From Nocardia sp. NBC_00416 (GTDB lineage Bacteria > Actinomycetota > Actinomycetes > Mycobacteriales > Mycobacteriaceae), in NCBI RefSeq assembly GCF_036032445.1, contig NZ_CP107932.1, positions 4,342,501 through 4,406,500 on the forward strand: a DNA stretch of 64,000 nucleotides. Direction: 5' to 3'. The translations under genes and the position numbers were made by a program. Below, in pieces: positions 26,628 through 34,525 of the stretch; within the stretch, counting starts at the first letter, position 1, and every line of letters begins with the position of its first letter. Under the pieces are notes generated by a model. It was not told the origin of the DNA, searched no databases, and saw only the letters and a list, made by a program, of their open reading frames with translations.

Positions 26628-28163
26628 TCACTGACCGAAGGGCGGCGGCGCGGCGGATTCGTAGCGCAGCATCCGGTTGCCGATCAGGATCTCCGTCCCC
26701 GGAACAAGCACGACCGGCTGATTCGGCGGGATACGCACCCATTCCCGGTACCCCGCGGCCCGGGTGCGGGTGCCGTTGGTGGAACCCCGGTCCACCACCG
26801 TCACATCCCAGTCGACCAGCAGGAGTTCGGCGTGCGCACGCGACATTCCGCCGGAATTGTCGAGCACCTGGAGCGGGTGGAGTCCGCGTCGCGCCGGCTC
26901 GGAATGTTCCGGGTCGCGACCCAGGACCGAATCGGTGTCGACGAGATAGGTGGCGCCGTCGTCGAGTACCAGGATGCCCAGGGGCGGGCGCACTACTTCG
27001 ATGAGCGGCTGGGTCTGATCCACCGGCATTCCGCACACACTGCAGAACGCCGCGCGCGGGTCGGTGGGATGGGCCCGCGCACACTTGAATCCCATGACCT
27101 TCACGGTGCGCGCGGTGCCCTTCGTGGTCGCCTCGGTCCGGCGGCGCAGTTCGGGGTCCAGGGGCGGCGTGCCGCGGGCGGGCGGTCCGTCCAGCTGCGG
27201 TTGCGGTAGATGCAGCGGCGGTGTCGGATGCGCCGGTAGCCGACGCGCGCCGGCGTCAGCGCCGCGGGCAGCCCGCGAATCCCCGGTGTCCTCACGGCCG
27301 CCGCCGACTCCCTGCCGCTGCCGCCCGCTGATCTCGGTCTCCGCCTGGTGGGGATCGGTGTCCGGACCCGGCCCCGGGGAACCGTCCGCGGGGCCCGGAT
27401 CACCCGCCGCGGCGGCGGTGGGCCTGCTCCCTCGTTCGGACAGCTCGACGGTGTCCAGCAGTGGAGTCGACACCGCGGTCGGTACGGCGTCCGGATCCAC
27501 CAGCGATGACTTCCGGTCCGGCGTATCACTCGGGGTTCGCGCGGTCGCCCCGGTCCGCTCGGATTCCGCGGTCCCCGCCGGAACCGGTCGCCGATCCGGC
27601 GACACCCCGTCCGAAGCAGGCGGGGACCAGACGATCACCCCACCGGCCTCGGCGATTCCCTCCACCAGGCGTCCGATCCCGCGGGCCGGGGGCAGCACCG
27701 GACGGGCGTCCTCGTCGGGATCTGCCGACCCGTCGACGAACAGTGCGACCGCGTGAGCCGGCGCCACCGTGGTCCGGTCGACGGTGAACACGGCGTCCCG
27801 ACCGTGGAAGTACTCTGTCCGGTCGCCGTCGAGCACCGCGGTGACCGCGCCGTGCAGGAAAAGGGCCACCCGACCCGGTCCGGCGGCGGACAGAATGCCG
27901 AAATCTACCGCGGTCCCGGGGCTGGTCCGCTCCGGTCGGGCCATGAGCCATCTGGTCGCTGTCCGGGCGATCGACGCACCGGGACCGTCGGGATCCCGCC
28001 CGGCGGCCTCGTGCACCAGTTCGGCCAGGGCCACCAGTGCCCGCATCGCGGCGGACTCCGCGGTGGGACGGCCCTCTCCGCGATGCGCGACCAGCACCAC
28101 CGCCCCCGCGACCCGCGCCGCCGCATGCCGACCGGCGACCACCTCGACCTGCTGATCCCGCAT
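26628..28163 (-). CDS. FHA-domain protein with zinc-ribbon-like motif
   Basis: The 511-residue cytoplasmic protein ends in an FHA domain (last about 100 residues: SVLGRDPEHSEPARRGL, NSGGMSRAHAELLL, RGSTNGTRTRAAG). Directly before it is a short Cys/His cluster, KCARAHPTDPRAAFCSVCG, resembling a zinc ribbon. The N-terminal about 230 residues are of unknown family; a variable Pro/Ser-rich linker joins the parts. The ATG at 28163 is the most probable start; the frame to 28643 overlaps the divergent lipoprotein gene. FHA domains bind phosphothreonine, so it may be a kinase-dependent adaptor, perhaps in one pathway with the FHA-ABC transporter. Confidence 0.75.
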   Translation of the reverse strand: MRDQQVEVVAGRHAAARVAGAVVLVAHRGEGRPTAESAAMRALVALAELVHEAAGRDPDGPGASIARTATRWLMARPERTSPGTAVDFGILSAAGPGRVALFLHGAVTAVLDGDRTEYFHGRDAVFTVDRTTVAPAHAVALFVDGSADPDEDARPVLPPARGIGRLVEGIAEAGGVIVWSPPASDGVSPDRRPVPAGTAESERTGATARTPSDTPDRKSSLVDPDAVPTAVSTPLLDTVELSERGSRPTAAAAGDPGPADGSPGPGPDTDPHQAETEISGRQRQGVGGGREDTGDSRAARGADAGARRLPAHPTPPLHLPQPQLDGPPARGTPPLDPELRRRTEATTKGTARTVKVMGFKCARAHPTDPRAAFCSVCGMPVDQTQPLIEVVRPPLGILVLDDGATYLVDTDSVLGRDPEHSEPARRGLHPLQVLDNSGGMSRAHAELLLVDWDVTVVDRGSTNGTRTRAAGYREWVRIPPNQPVVLVPGTEILIGNRMLRYESAAPPPFGQ

Positions 28164-28307
28164 CGGGATCAGCCTTCGTCGGAGTCGCGCCGCGGTTCGC
28201 CTGCCACCAGACCAGGGTATGGCACGGGCACCCGCCGGCCCTCGCCGAGATCGCTGTGCGTCGGGTAACTTCGACACCGCAGCTTCGATCGGAACGGGGG
28301 CCAGCCC

Positions 28308-29516
28308 ATGGTTCGGATATGGCGTGCCGGAACCGTCACCGCCATCGTCGCTCTCGTGGCGGCCGGCCTGTCCGGATGTAGCGCTCAGGTGGGGACGCCC
28401 GTCCCAGGGGAGATCGACGTGCGGACCCTGGAGGTCGGCGACTTCCCGGTCGACAAGTTCAGTTATCCGGCGGACGCGAGCGGAGACGGCCCGATCCTGG
28501 AGGGGATCCGCATGTCGGAGGCCGTCGTCACCACCGATCGGATCGATCCGTCGCTGAAGTTCGGCCGCGGTTCGAAGGTGCTGCCCGACCCGGCGACCGC
28601 AATCGATTTCCTGGCCAATGTGTCCGAACCGGTTCTGAAGCACCGCAAGATGGTGGTCGGTTACGCGGCCAGCGGAGCCGATCAGGGCGATCCCGAAGGT
28701 GAGACCCGTCCGGAAGCCGACGCCACCGCGATCACGGTGGTGGCCCTACGTTTTCCGGACACCTCCGCCGCCACCGGAGCGGCCCGGGAGTTGGAGGACG
28801 CGGATATCGGGGTCTCGCGGGACAACCGCAGGCTGAAATCGGCGAAGTATCCCGACGCGCTGGTGCACTGGCGGCCCGGCGTCGCCAATGTGGGCGCTTT
28901 CCTGGCCGAGGACGAATTCGTGATCTCACTGTTCGTCCAGCGGCCGAAGGCCGACAGCGCGGATCTGGTGTCCTGGGTGGACAAGACCCTCACCGCCCAG
29001 CTCGCTCAGCTCGGCCGGTTCCGGCCCACCCCGACCGCGGATATCGCGGATCTACAGGTCGATCCCGAGAATCTGCTGTCCCGGGTGGTGGTCGCCGATC
29101 GCAAGGGACAGGCGCCCGATCCCGATACATTCGCCGTCTACGGTCCGAACTATCTGATCAACTCCGCCGACGACCAGCCGGCCCGCGCCCGGCTGCTCGA
29201 CGAATCCGGTTTCGAGAGCACCGCCTACGCCGACGGCAATTCGGTGGCCCGGGTCCGCGATCCGGCGGGCGCGCCGATCCTGATGGACGGTTTCATCGAA
29301 TCGGCGGGCGAGGCGTACGACGACCGTCCCGCGCCGACCGATATTCCCGGTGCGAAATGCCTCGAGCTCAATACGACGGGCGATCCACAGCACCAGTACC
29401 GGTTCCGGTGCTTCGTACCGTACAAGCGGTACGTGGGTGTGGTGTCCAGTGATGACGAGGCCGAGATCCAGCAGAAGACGGCGGCCCAGTACGCCCTGCT
29501 CGCGAACAGTCTCTGA
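28308..29516 (+). CDS. large lipoprotein, Nocardia-type (DUF7373-like)
   Basis: The 402-residue protein has a signal peptide and lipobox GLSGC (Cys24). The mature part has two related lobes, with VVALRFPDTSAATGAARELE in the first and CLELNTTGDPQHQYRFRC carrying a likely disulphide near the end (FRCFVPYKRYVGVV). It resembles a lipoprotein family that is abundant in Nocardia (DUF7373 as I recall it). Role unknown; it is presumably anchored at the outer face of the membrane. Divergent from the FHA gene and the last gene before the iron-box-controlled operon. Confidence 0.65.
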   Translation: MVRIWRAGTVTAIVALVAAGLSGCSAQVGTPVPGEIDVRTLEVGDFPVDKFSYPADASGDGPILEGIRMSEAVVTTDRIDPSLKFGRGSKVLPDPATAIDFLANVSEPVLKHRKMVVGYAASGADQGDPEGETRPEADATAITVVALRFPDTSAATGAARELEDADIGVSRDNRRLKSAKYPDALVHWRPGVANVGAFLAEDEFVISLFVQRPKADSADLVSWVDKTLTAQLAQLGRFRPTPTADIADLQVDPENLLSRVVVADRKGQAPDPDTFAVYGPNYLINSADDQPARARLLDESGFESTAYADGNSVARVRDPAGAPILMDGFIESAGEAYDDRPAPTDIPGAKCLELNTTGDPQHQYRFRCFVPYKRYVGVVSSDDEAEIQQKTAAQYALLANSL

Positions 29517-29600
29517 CCCCGGCGCGGCGGGGTCCGCGACGCCGTAATTCGTTGCGGCACCCGCACTCTCGCTACCCGGCGCGGCGCGCCGATTTTGCCG

Positions 29601-29619
29601 CAAGGGCAGGCTAGCCTTA
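29601..29619 (+). promoter_or_regulatory. IdeR/DtxR-like iron box 1
   Basis: CAAGGGCAGGCTAGCCTTA matches 13 of 19 positions of the iron-box consensus TTAGGTTAGGCTAACCTAA and has the perfect core palindrome AGGCTAGCCT. It lies about 200 bp before the hydroxylase gene. IdeR bound to Fe(II) represses such promoters, so the operon is probably switched on by iron shortage. Confidence 0.65.
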
Positions 29620-29715
29620 CCGTGTTCTGCGTCTCACCGCGACGTGCACGCCGGGCGGCCGCATATCCGCCCACCTGTACTTTGAGTGCGCAATACCCGA
29701 CCACTATCACACGCC

Positions 29716-29734
29716 GTAGTTAGGCAACCCTTGC
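29716..29734 (+). promoter_or_regulatory. possible second iron box
   Basis: GTAGTTAGGCAACCCTTGC contains the half-site GTTAGGC and a weaker second half. It matches 11 of 19 iron-box positions and lies about 80 bp before the operon start. It is weaker than box 1, but paired sites are usual at strongly IdeR-controlled promoters. Confidence 0.45.
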
Positions 29735-29816
29735 TACTACTCGGCGGAGGCACTACTTTCGCCATCGACTCGTCACGCCGGTACTCCGAACATCGATTCC
29801 GAGAAGGGGAATTTTG

Positions 29817-30977
29817 GTGAAAAGCGTTCTCTCCGAACGTAAGACGCTTCACCCACCTAATATCGAAGATATCGAGCACCGTGAGTTACCCGAAGCCGCC
29901 GGACAGGCGGTGCGTGAACTGGCCGCGGAGATCGCCTTCACACTGGGTCCCGGGCGGGACGCGGCCGCGCGCACCCTGTCCGACCCCGCGTTGATAGAAC
30001 AGATCCGCACCCGCGCGACCGATCTCCCCGCGGAAATCCACACCGCGCTGCGCCCCCCGGCCACCTCCGCCGGGGCATGCGTACTACGACGGCTGCCACT
30101 GCGCGACGACGAAATCGGTCCCACCCCGCCGGATTGGCAGACGGCGACCGCCTGGAGTGCCGACCCCGCCCGCCCCGGCTGCTCGTTCGAGCTGGATATC
30201 GCCATGCTGCTGCTGGCCGCCGCGGCCGGTGAACCGTTCGGGTGGGCCGGCCAACAGGACGGCCGGCTGGTCAACAACATCGTGCCCGCCGCCGGGCACG
30301 AGTTCGAACAGTCGGGGGCCAGCAGCACTGTTCTACTGAGCCCGCACTCCGAGGACGCCTTCCATCCGCGGCGCGCGAACCTGCTGGTCCTGGGCTGCCT
30401 GCGCAACGCCGACCGGGTGGGCACCACGGTGTCCTCGGTGCGCAGGGTCGAGCTGACCGGAGCGGAGCGACGCGCCCTGCGCACACCCACGCTGCCGATC
30501 CTGCCCGACGTCTCCTACGGATCGGATTTCGACCGCGCGGCCGCGGTCGCGGTACCCACGTTGTGGTGCGAACCCGGCCGCGACAACGAATCCGAAGCGC
30601 TCACAGTGCGGTTCGATCCGGCCTATACCCCCTTGGACGAGGCGGATCCGGCCTACCGCGCGGCTTACCAGCGGCTGGAAACCGAACTCGAACGAGTCTG
30701 CGTACTGGCCTGTCTCCAACCCGGTGAACTGCTCCTGATCGATAACGACGTCGCAGTTCACGGCCGGGTTCCGTTCACGCCGCGCTACGACGGCACCGAC
30801 CGCTGGCTCAAGCGGGTGAACATTCGGCTACCCGAACGCCCGCGCCGCGCAACCGAATCCAGGGAGAATGGATACGGTCAGCAGATCATCGCGCCCTTCG
30901 CGCCGCTACCGGCGCGACGGGCGCGGGCAGAGCGGAACGGTGCAGTAGATGATCGAGGATCCGTTGAGCACACGTGA
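29817..30977 (+). CDS. Fe(II)/2-oxoglutarate-dependent amino-acid beta-hydroxylase (clavaminate synthase/VioC/AsnO-like)
   Basis: The 386-residue product is of the clavaminate-synthase-like oxygenase family. The metal triad is visible: the H-x-E motif in LLSPHSEDAFHPRRAN and the distal His in DNDVAVHGRVPFTPRY, followed by the 2-oxoglutarate-binding Arg in DGTDRWLKRVNIR. Relatives such as VioC and AsnO hydroxylate the beta-carbon of free arginine or asparagine. The substrate here is not deducible. The GTG at 29817 is chosen because AAGGGGA lies 6 nt upstream; a TTG at 29814 is in frame. First gene of the five-gene operon, overlapping the next gene by 29 bp. Confidence 0.82.
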   Translation: MKSVLSERKTLHPPNIEDIEHRELPEAAGQAVRELAAEIAFTLGPGRDAAARTLSDPALIEQIRTRATDLPAEIHTALRPPATSAGACVLRRLPLRDDEIGPTPPDWQTATAWSADPARPGCSFELDIAMLLLAAAAGEPFGWAGQQDGRLVNNIVPAAGHEFEQSGASSTVLLSPHSEDAFHPRRANLLVLGCLRNADRVGTTVSSVRRVELTGAERRALRTPTLPILPDVSYGSDFDRAAAVAVPTLWCEPGRDNESEALTVRFDPAYTPLDEADPAYRAAYQRLETELERVCVLACLQPGELLLIDNDVAVHGRVPFTPRYDGTDRWLKRVNIRLPERPRRATESRENGYGQQIIAPFAPLPARRARAERNGAVDDRGSVEHT

Positions 30978-31959
30978 CCGAGCCACCCCCCTGCGTGTCC
31001 TGAGCCGCGGCGATCTCGCCGACGTGCCGGTGGCCCCGGCCGAGGTGGTCCGCGCGGTGGAGGAAGCGTATATCGCACTGGCCGCGGGTGATTCCGATAA
31101 CCCCCGCAAGCTCAGCGTCGCCAATCCGGACGGCTGGTCGGTCGCCTACGCGATGCTGGGCCGCGACGGACGGCGCCGGGTGGTCGCCATGAAGACCTCG
31201 TACAAGTTCGACCCGGGTCACGACCGCATCACCAAGCGCTACTACACGACCATCACGCTGTACGACGACACCACAGGCGCACCCATCGCCATGATGGACT
31301 GCGCCCGGGTGGGTGCGCTGCGCACCCCGGCGGTATCAGCGCTGCTGGTACGGGAGACGCTGCGCCGCGACGCGGATACCGTGTTGCTCATCGGCACCGG
31401 AACGCAGGGGCGCAATGCGCTCCCCCATCTGCTGGCCGCCAATCCGCAGCTGCGCAAGCTGATGCTGTACGGCACTCATCCCGAAGGCATCGAGGCCGTA
31501 CACCGGCATCTCGCGGACTACGCGCCGCACGCGCTGCTGGAGAACGTGGACGACCCCCTCGCCGCGGCGGGGACCGCGGACGTGATCCTGGCGACCGCCG
31601 GACCCGGTACCGAGGTGGCGATCGAATCCGAGCATCTGAAACCGGGATCGGTGGTGGTCCTGGTGGGTTACGGCCTCGCGCCCTCCACGCTGCGCGACGC
31701 CGACCGGGTGGTCGCCACCAGCGCCGAGCAGATGGCGTTGACCGGGACGGATATGGCCGACGAGAACGGCGAATTGCGCCGGGTGGACGCCGAACTGCCG
31801 CAGATCCTGAGCCGGCGCGCTGTGGCCCGGCAGCGGGCGGACGAGAAGATCTTCGTCTACAACAGCGGTCTGGTGCTCACCGATATCGCGGTGGCGCACG
31901 CCCTGGCCGAACGCGCGATCGCCGAGGGCCGTGGCACGGAGGTGTCGCTATGGGACTGA
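30949..31959 (+). CDS. SbnB/ornithine-cyclodeaminase-family dehydrogenase (2,3-diaminopropionate synthesis)
   Basis: The 336-residue product belongs to the ornithine cyclodeaminase/mu-crystallin family, with the NAD-binding loop LLIGTGTQGRNALPHLL and the family core MMDCARVGALRTPAVSALL. In staphyloferrin B synthesis SbnB oxidatively cleaves the SbnA product ACEGA into L-2,3-diaminopropionate and 2-oxoglutarate. The presence of an SbnA-like gene three genes on makes this role more likely than ornithine cyclisation. The start is ATG 30949 or TTG 30964; it overlaps the hydroxylase gene, and the next gene overlaps it by 10 bp. Confidence 0.82.
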   Translation: MIEDPLSTRDRATPLRVLSRGDLADVPVAPAEVVRAVEEAYIALAAGDSDNPRKLSVANPDGWSVAYAMLGRDGRRRVVAMKTSYKFDPGHDRITKRYYTTITLYDDTTGAPIAMMDCARVGALRTPAVSALLVRETLRRDADTVLLIGTGTQGRNALPHLLAANPQLRKLMLYGTHPEGIEAVHRHLADYAPHALLENVDDPLAAAGTADVILATAGPGTEVAIESEHLKPGSVVVLVGYGLAPSTLRDADRVVATSAEQMALTGTDMADENGELRRVDAELPQILSRRAVARQRADEKIFVYNSGLVLTDIAVAHALAERAIAEGRGTEVSLWD

Positions 31960-33332
31960 CCGGAGCCGACGCCCGCGCCGGAGCCGGTCCCGGATCGTCG
32001 GACCGGTGCGCGGGGACCGTCGCGGCCCCGGTGCCCGCCCGTCGCGACCCCTGGGAACAACAGGTCCTCGCCGACCCGCAACTGCTCGGCGATATCGCCT
32101 TCGCGGTGCGCGGACCGTTCCATCTGATGTATCCGCCGCGCGTGATCGACAATATTCGCGGATTCCAGCAGGTTTTCGCCGACGCCGGGATCTCCGGCAT
32201 CGTCTATTACGGCAAGAAAGCCAACAAGGCGGCCTGCGTGGCGCGAGCCTGCGCCACCGCGGGCGCGGGTATCGATGTCTCGAGCACCGGCGAACTCACC
32301 GCCGCACTGGGGCAGGGAATTCGCGGTGCGGAATTGCTGGTCACCGGACCCGAGAAATCCGACGAGCTGCACTGGCTCGCCGCCCGGCACGGATGCCTGG
32401 TAGCCGTGGACAGCCTCGGGGAGCTGAAACGACTGTCCGCACTGGATATCCCGGTCCGGGTGCTGCTGCGGGCGCTGCCCGCCGCCTCGGCCAGTCGATT
32501 CGGAATGTCGGCCGACGAACTCGATCTGGCGACCTCCGAAGCAACCGGCTTCCCGTCGATTTCTCTACAGGGCTTCAGTTTCCACCTCTCCGGATACGAT
32601 CCCGATCCCCGCGCCGAATTGGCCGCGCAACTACTCGACCGCTGTCGCGCCGCGCGGGCGCTCGGCCACCCCGCCGGAATCATTTCCATCGGCGGCGGTT
32701 TCGGTGTCGACTATGTCCCCGCCGCGGATTGGGCAGCTTTTCAGCAGCAGGCGACCCGCCGCTGGTTCCATTCCGGGAAAGCGTTCGAGTCGTACTACCC
32801 GTATTCCTTTCCCGAACCCGGTCCGGCGATGCTCACCGCGATTCTGCGAACCGGCGATCTCGCCGATCGACTGCGGCGCACCGATACGACCCTGGCCGTC
32901 GAACCGGGTCGCGCCCTGCTGGACCGCGCGGGCAGCACGGTCTTCCGGGTGCAGGGCGGGAAGACTCGCCACGAGCACGGGCAGCCGTACCGGATCCTGA
33001 CGGTGGACGGAACGAGTCTGAGCCTTTCCGAACAGTGGTTCGACAGCGAATACCTCCCCGACCCGGTGCTGTGGCCCGACCACCCGGGAGACCCGACCCC
33101 GACGGTCGTCGGCGCCGCCACCTGCCTCGAATCGGACATGCTCAGCTGGCGCCGGATTCCGCTGCCCCGCGAAGCCGTTCCCGGCGATCTGCTGATCTAT
33201 CCGAACACCGCCGGATATCAGATGGATTCCAACGAATCGCCCTTTCACGAATTACCCCTCCCGCCGAAGGTGGTGCTGTCCGAAGCACCGGGCGGCAGGT
33301 ATCGCTGGGCCCTCGATCAACCCTGTCCGTGA
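31950..33332 (+). CDS. fold-type III PLP-dependent decarboxylase-like enzyme (SbnH/Y4yA-like)
   Basis: The 460-residue product has the alanine-racemase-like barrel of the ornithine/diaminopimelate decarboxylase family. The PLP lysine lies in IVYYGKKANKAACV. GFSFHLSGYDPDP is equivalent to the H-V-G-S motif, then come ISIGGGFGVDY, VEPGRALLDRAG, and the cysteine of the substrate site in AATCLESDML. SbnH of staphyloferrin B synthesis is a relative. It also resembles the less characterised Y4yA group. The substrate could be a diaminopropionate-containing intermediate. Start GTG/ATG region at 31950 overlaps the SbnB-like gene by 10 bp, indicating coupling. Confidence 0.78.
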   Translation: MGLTGADARAGAGPGSSDRCAGTVAAPVPARRDPWEQQVLADPQLLGDIAFAVRGPFHLMYPPRVIDNIRGFQQVFADAGISGIVYYGKKANKAACVARACATAGAGIDVSSTGELTAALGQGIRGAELLVTGPEKSDELHWLAARHGCLVAVDSLGELKRLSALDIPVRVLLRALPAASASRFGMSADELDLATSEATGFPSISLQGFSFHLSGYDPDPRAELAAQLLDRCRAARALGHPAGIISIGGGFGVDYVPAADWAAFQQQATRRWFHSGKAFESYYPYSFPEPGPAMLTAILRTGDLADRLRRTDTTLAVEPGRALLDRAGSTVFRVQGGKTRHEHGQPYRILTVDGTSLSLSEQWFDSEYLPDPVLWPDHPGDPTPTVVGAATCLESDMLSWRRIPLPREAVPGDLLIYPNTAGYQMDSNESPFHELPLPPKVVLSEAPGGRYRWALDQPCP

Positions 33333-33388
33333 GGCCGTCAGCTCCGGTCTCACCGCACTGCCCGATATCGACGCCCAGGAGATCCGCC

Positions 33389-34525
33389 ATGTCCCTCGTC
33401 ACCCGTGTCACGGACCTGATCGGCCGCACCCCGCTCTTCGAATTGGCCGCCACCGGGTCCGGCACCCGATTACTGCTCAAGCTGGAACAGTTCAATCCCA
33501 CCGGCGCCGCCAAGATCCGGATGGCGCGGGAAATGGTTCTCGACGCGGAGCGTCGGGGTTTGCTGCGCGATGGCGGGCATATCATCGAATCCACATCCGG
33601 AAATACCGGACTCGGTCTCGCGGTGGTGGCCGCCGAACGCGGTTATCGTTTCACCGCTGTGGTCGACCATCATGCGAGTAAGGACAAATTGCGGGCGATG
33701 CGGGCAATGGGCGCGGAGCTGGTTTTCGTGGCGGAGGACGGCAATGACGATCTCGCCACCTCCGCGCGTGAAGACCATGCCGAGGCCATGGCGACCGGGG
33801 ATCCCGACGCGTTCTTCACCGAACAGCACAACAACGACGCCAACGCGGTCGGCTATTACGCGGTCGCCGACGAATTACTGGCGGAAGTGGATCGGGTGGA
33901 CATCCTGCTGTCCGCGGTCGGCACCGGGGGTTCGCTGTTCGGCACCGCGACCCGGCTGCGCCAGCTGGGCTGCGTTCCGCGAGTGATCGGGGTGGAGCCG
34001 GTCGGCTCGATCGCCTTCGGCGGGCCGGGCGGGCCGTACTGGCAGTCCGGCACCGGCACCCCGCCCGGCGCCACTATCGGCACCGCCGTGGACTACGACC
34101 TGCTCGACGAAGGAGTCAAGGTCTCGGACCGGGCCGCGTTCGCGACCTGCCGCGCTGTGTCACGTCGGCTCGGCCTCATGCTCGGCGGTTCGGCGGGCGG
34201 ATCGGTCCACGCGGCGCTCACCCGGCTCGAGGAGTTCCCGGCCGGTTCCACCGTGGTCACCATCGTCTGCGACGGGGGCGAGAAGTACCTGGACACCGTC
34301 TTCGACGACGACTGGATGGCCGCCCGCGACCTGCTCGATACCGAGACCGAACGTGATGTGCACGCCATGCTGACCCGGTACGCTCCCGCGGACCGGGGCG
34401 CCCGACCGGTGGGTGCGGCAGTTTTGAACGAGTCCGCCACCGGGAATACCCACGCCGTCCGCGTCAACCGACCGGACGAACACAACCATACGGAGGATTC
34501 GGACACTATGGTGCGGGCCCGGTGA
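33389..34525 (+). CDS. SbnA/cysteine-synthase-family PLP enzyme
   Basis: The 378-residue product is a fold-type II PLP enzyme. The PLP lysine is in FNPTGAAKIRMAREM, the substrate loop in ESTSGNTGLGLAVV, and the phosphate loop in SAVGTGGSLFGTATRL. SbnA joins O-phospho-L-serine and glutamate to give ACEGA, the precursor of L-2,3-diaminopropionate; with the SbnB-like neighbour this is the likely reaction. It has about 50 more C-terminal residues than SbnA. AGGAG precedes the ATG at 33389; the long upstream frame is shadow. Its stop overlaps the MATE start (GTGA). Confidence 0.85.
   Translation: MSLVTRVTDLIGRTPLFELAATGSGTRLLLKLEQFNPTGAAKIRMAREMVLDAERRGLLRDGGHIIESTSGNTGLGLAVVAAERGYRFTAVVDHHASKDKLRAMRAMGAELVFVAEDGNDDLATSAREDHAEAMATGDPDAFFTEQHNNDANAVGYYAVADELLAEVDRVDILLSAVGTGGSLFGTATRLRQLGCVPRVIGVEPVGSIAFGGPGGPYWQSGTGTPPGATIGTAVDYDLLDEGVKVSDRAAFATCRAVSRRLGLMLGGSAGGSVHAALTRLEEFPAGSTVVTIVCDGGEKYLDTVFDDDWMAARDLLDTETERDVHAMLTRYAPADRGARPVGAAVLNESATGNTHAVRVNRPDEHNHTEDSDTMVRAR

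Noticed and set aside
30949..31959. Ornithine cyclodeaminase making proline
   Set aside because: Family membership allows it, but linkage to an SbnA-like gene and iron boxes favours the SbnB role.
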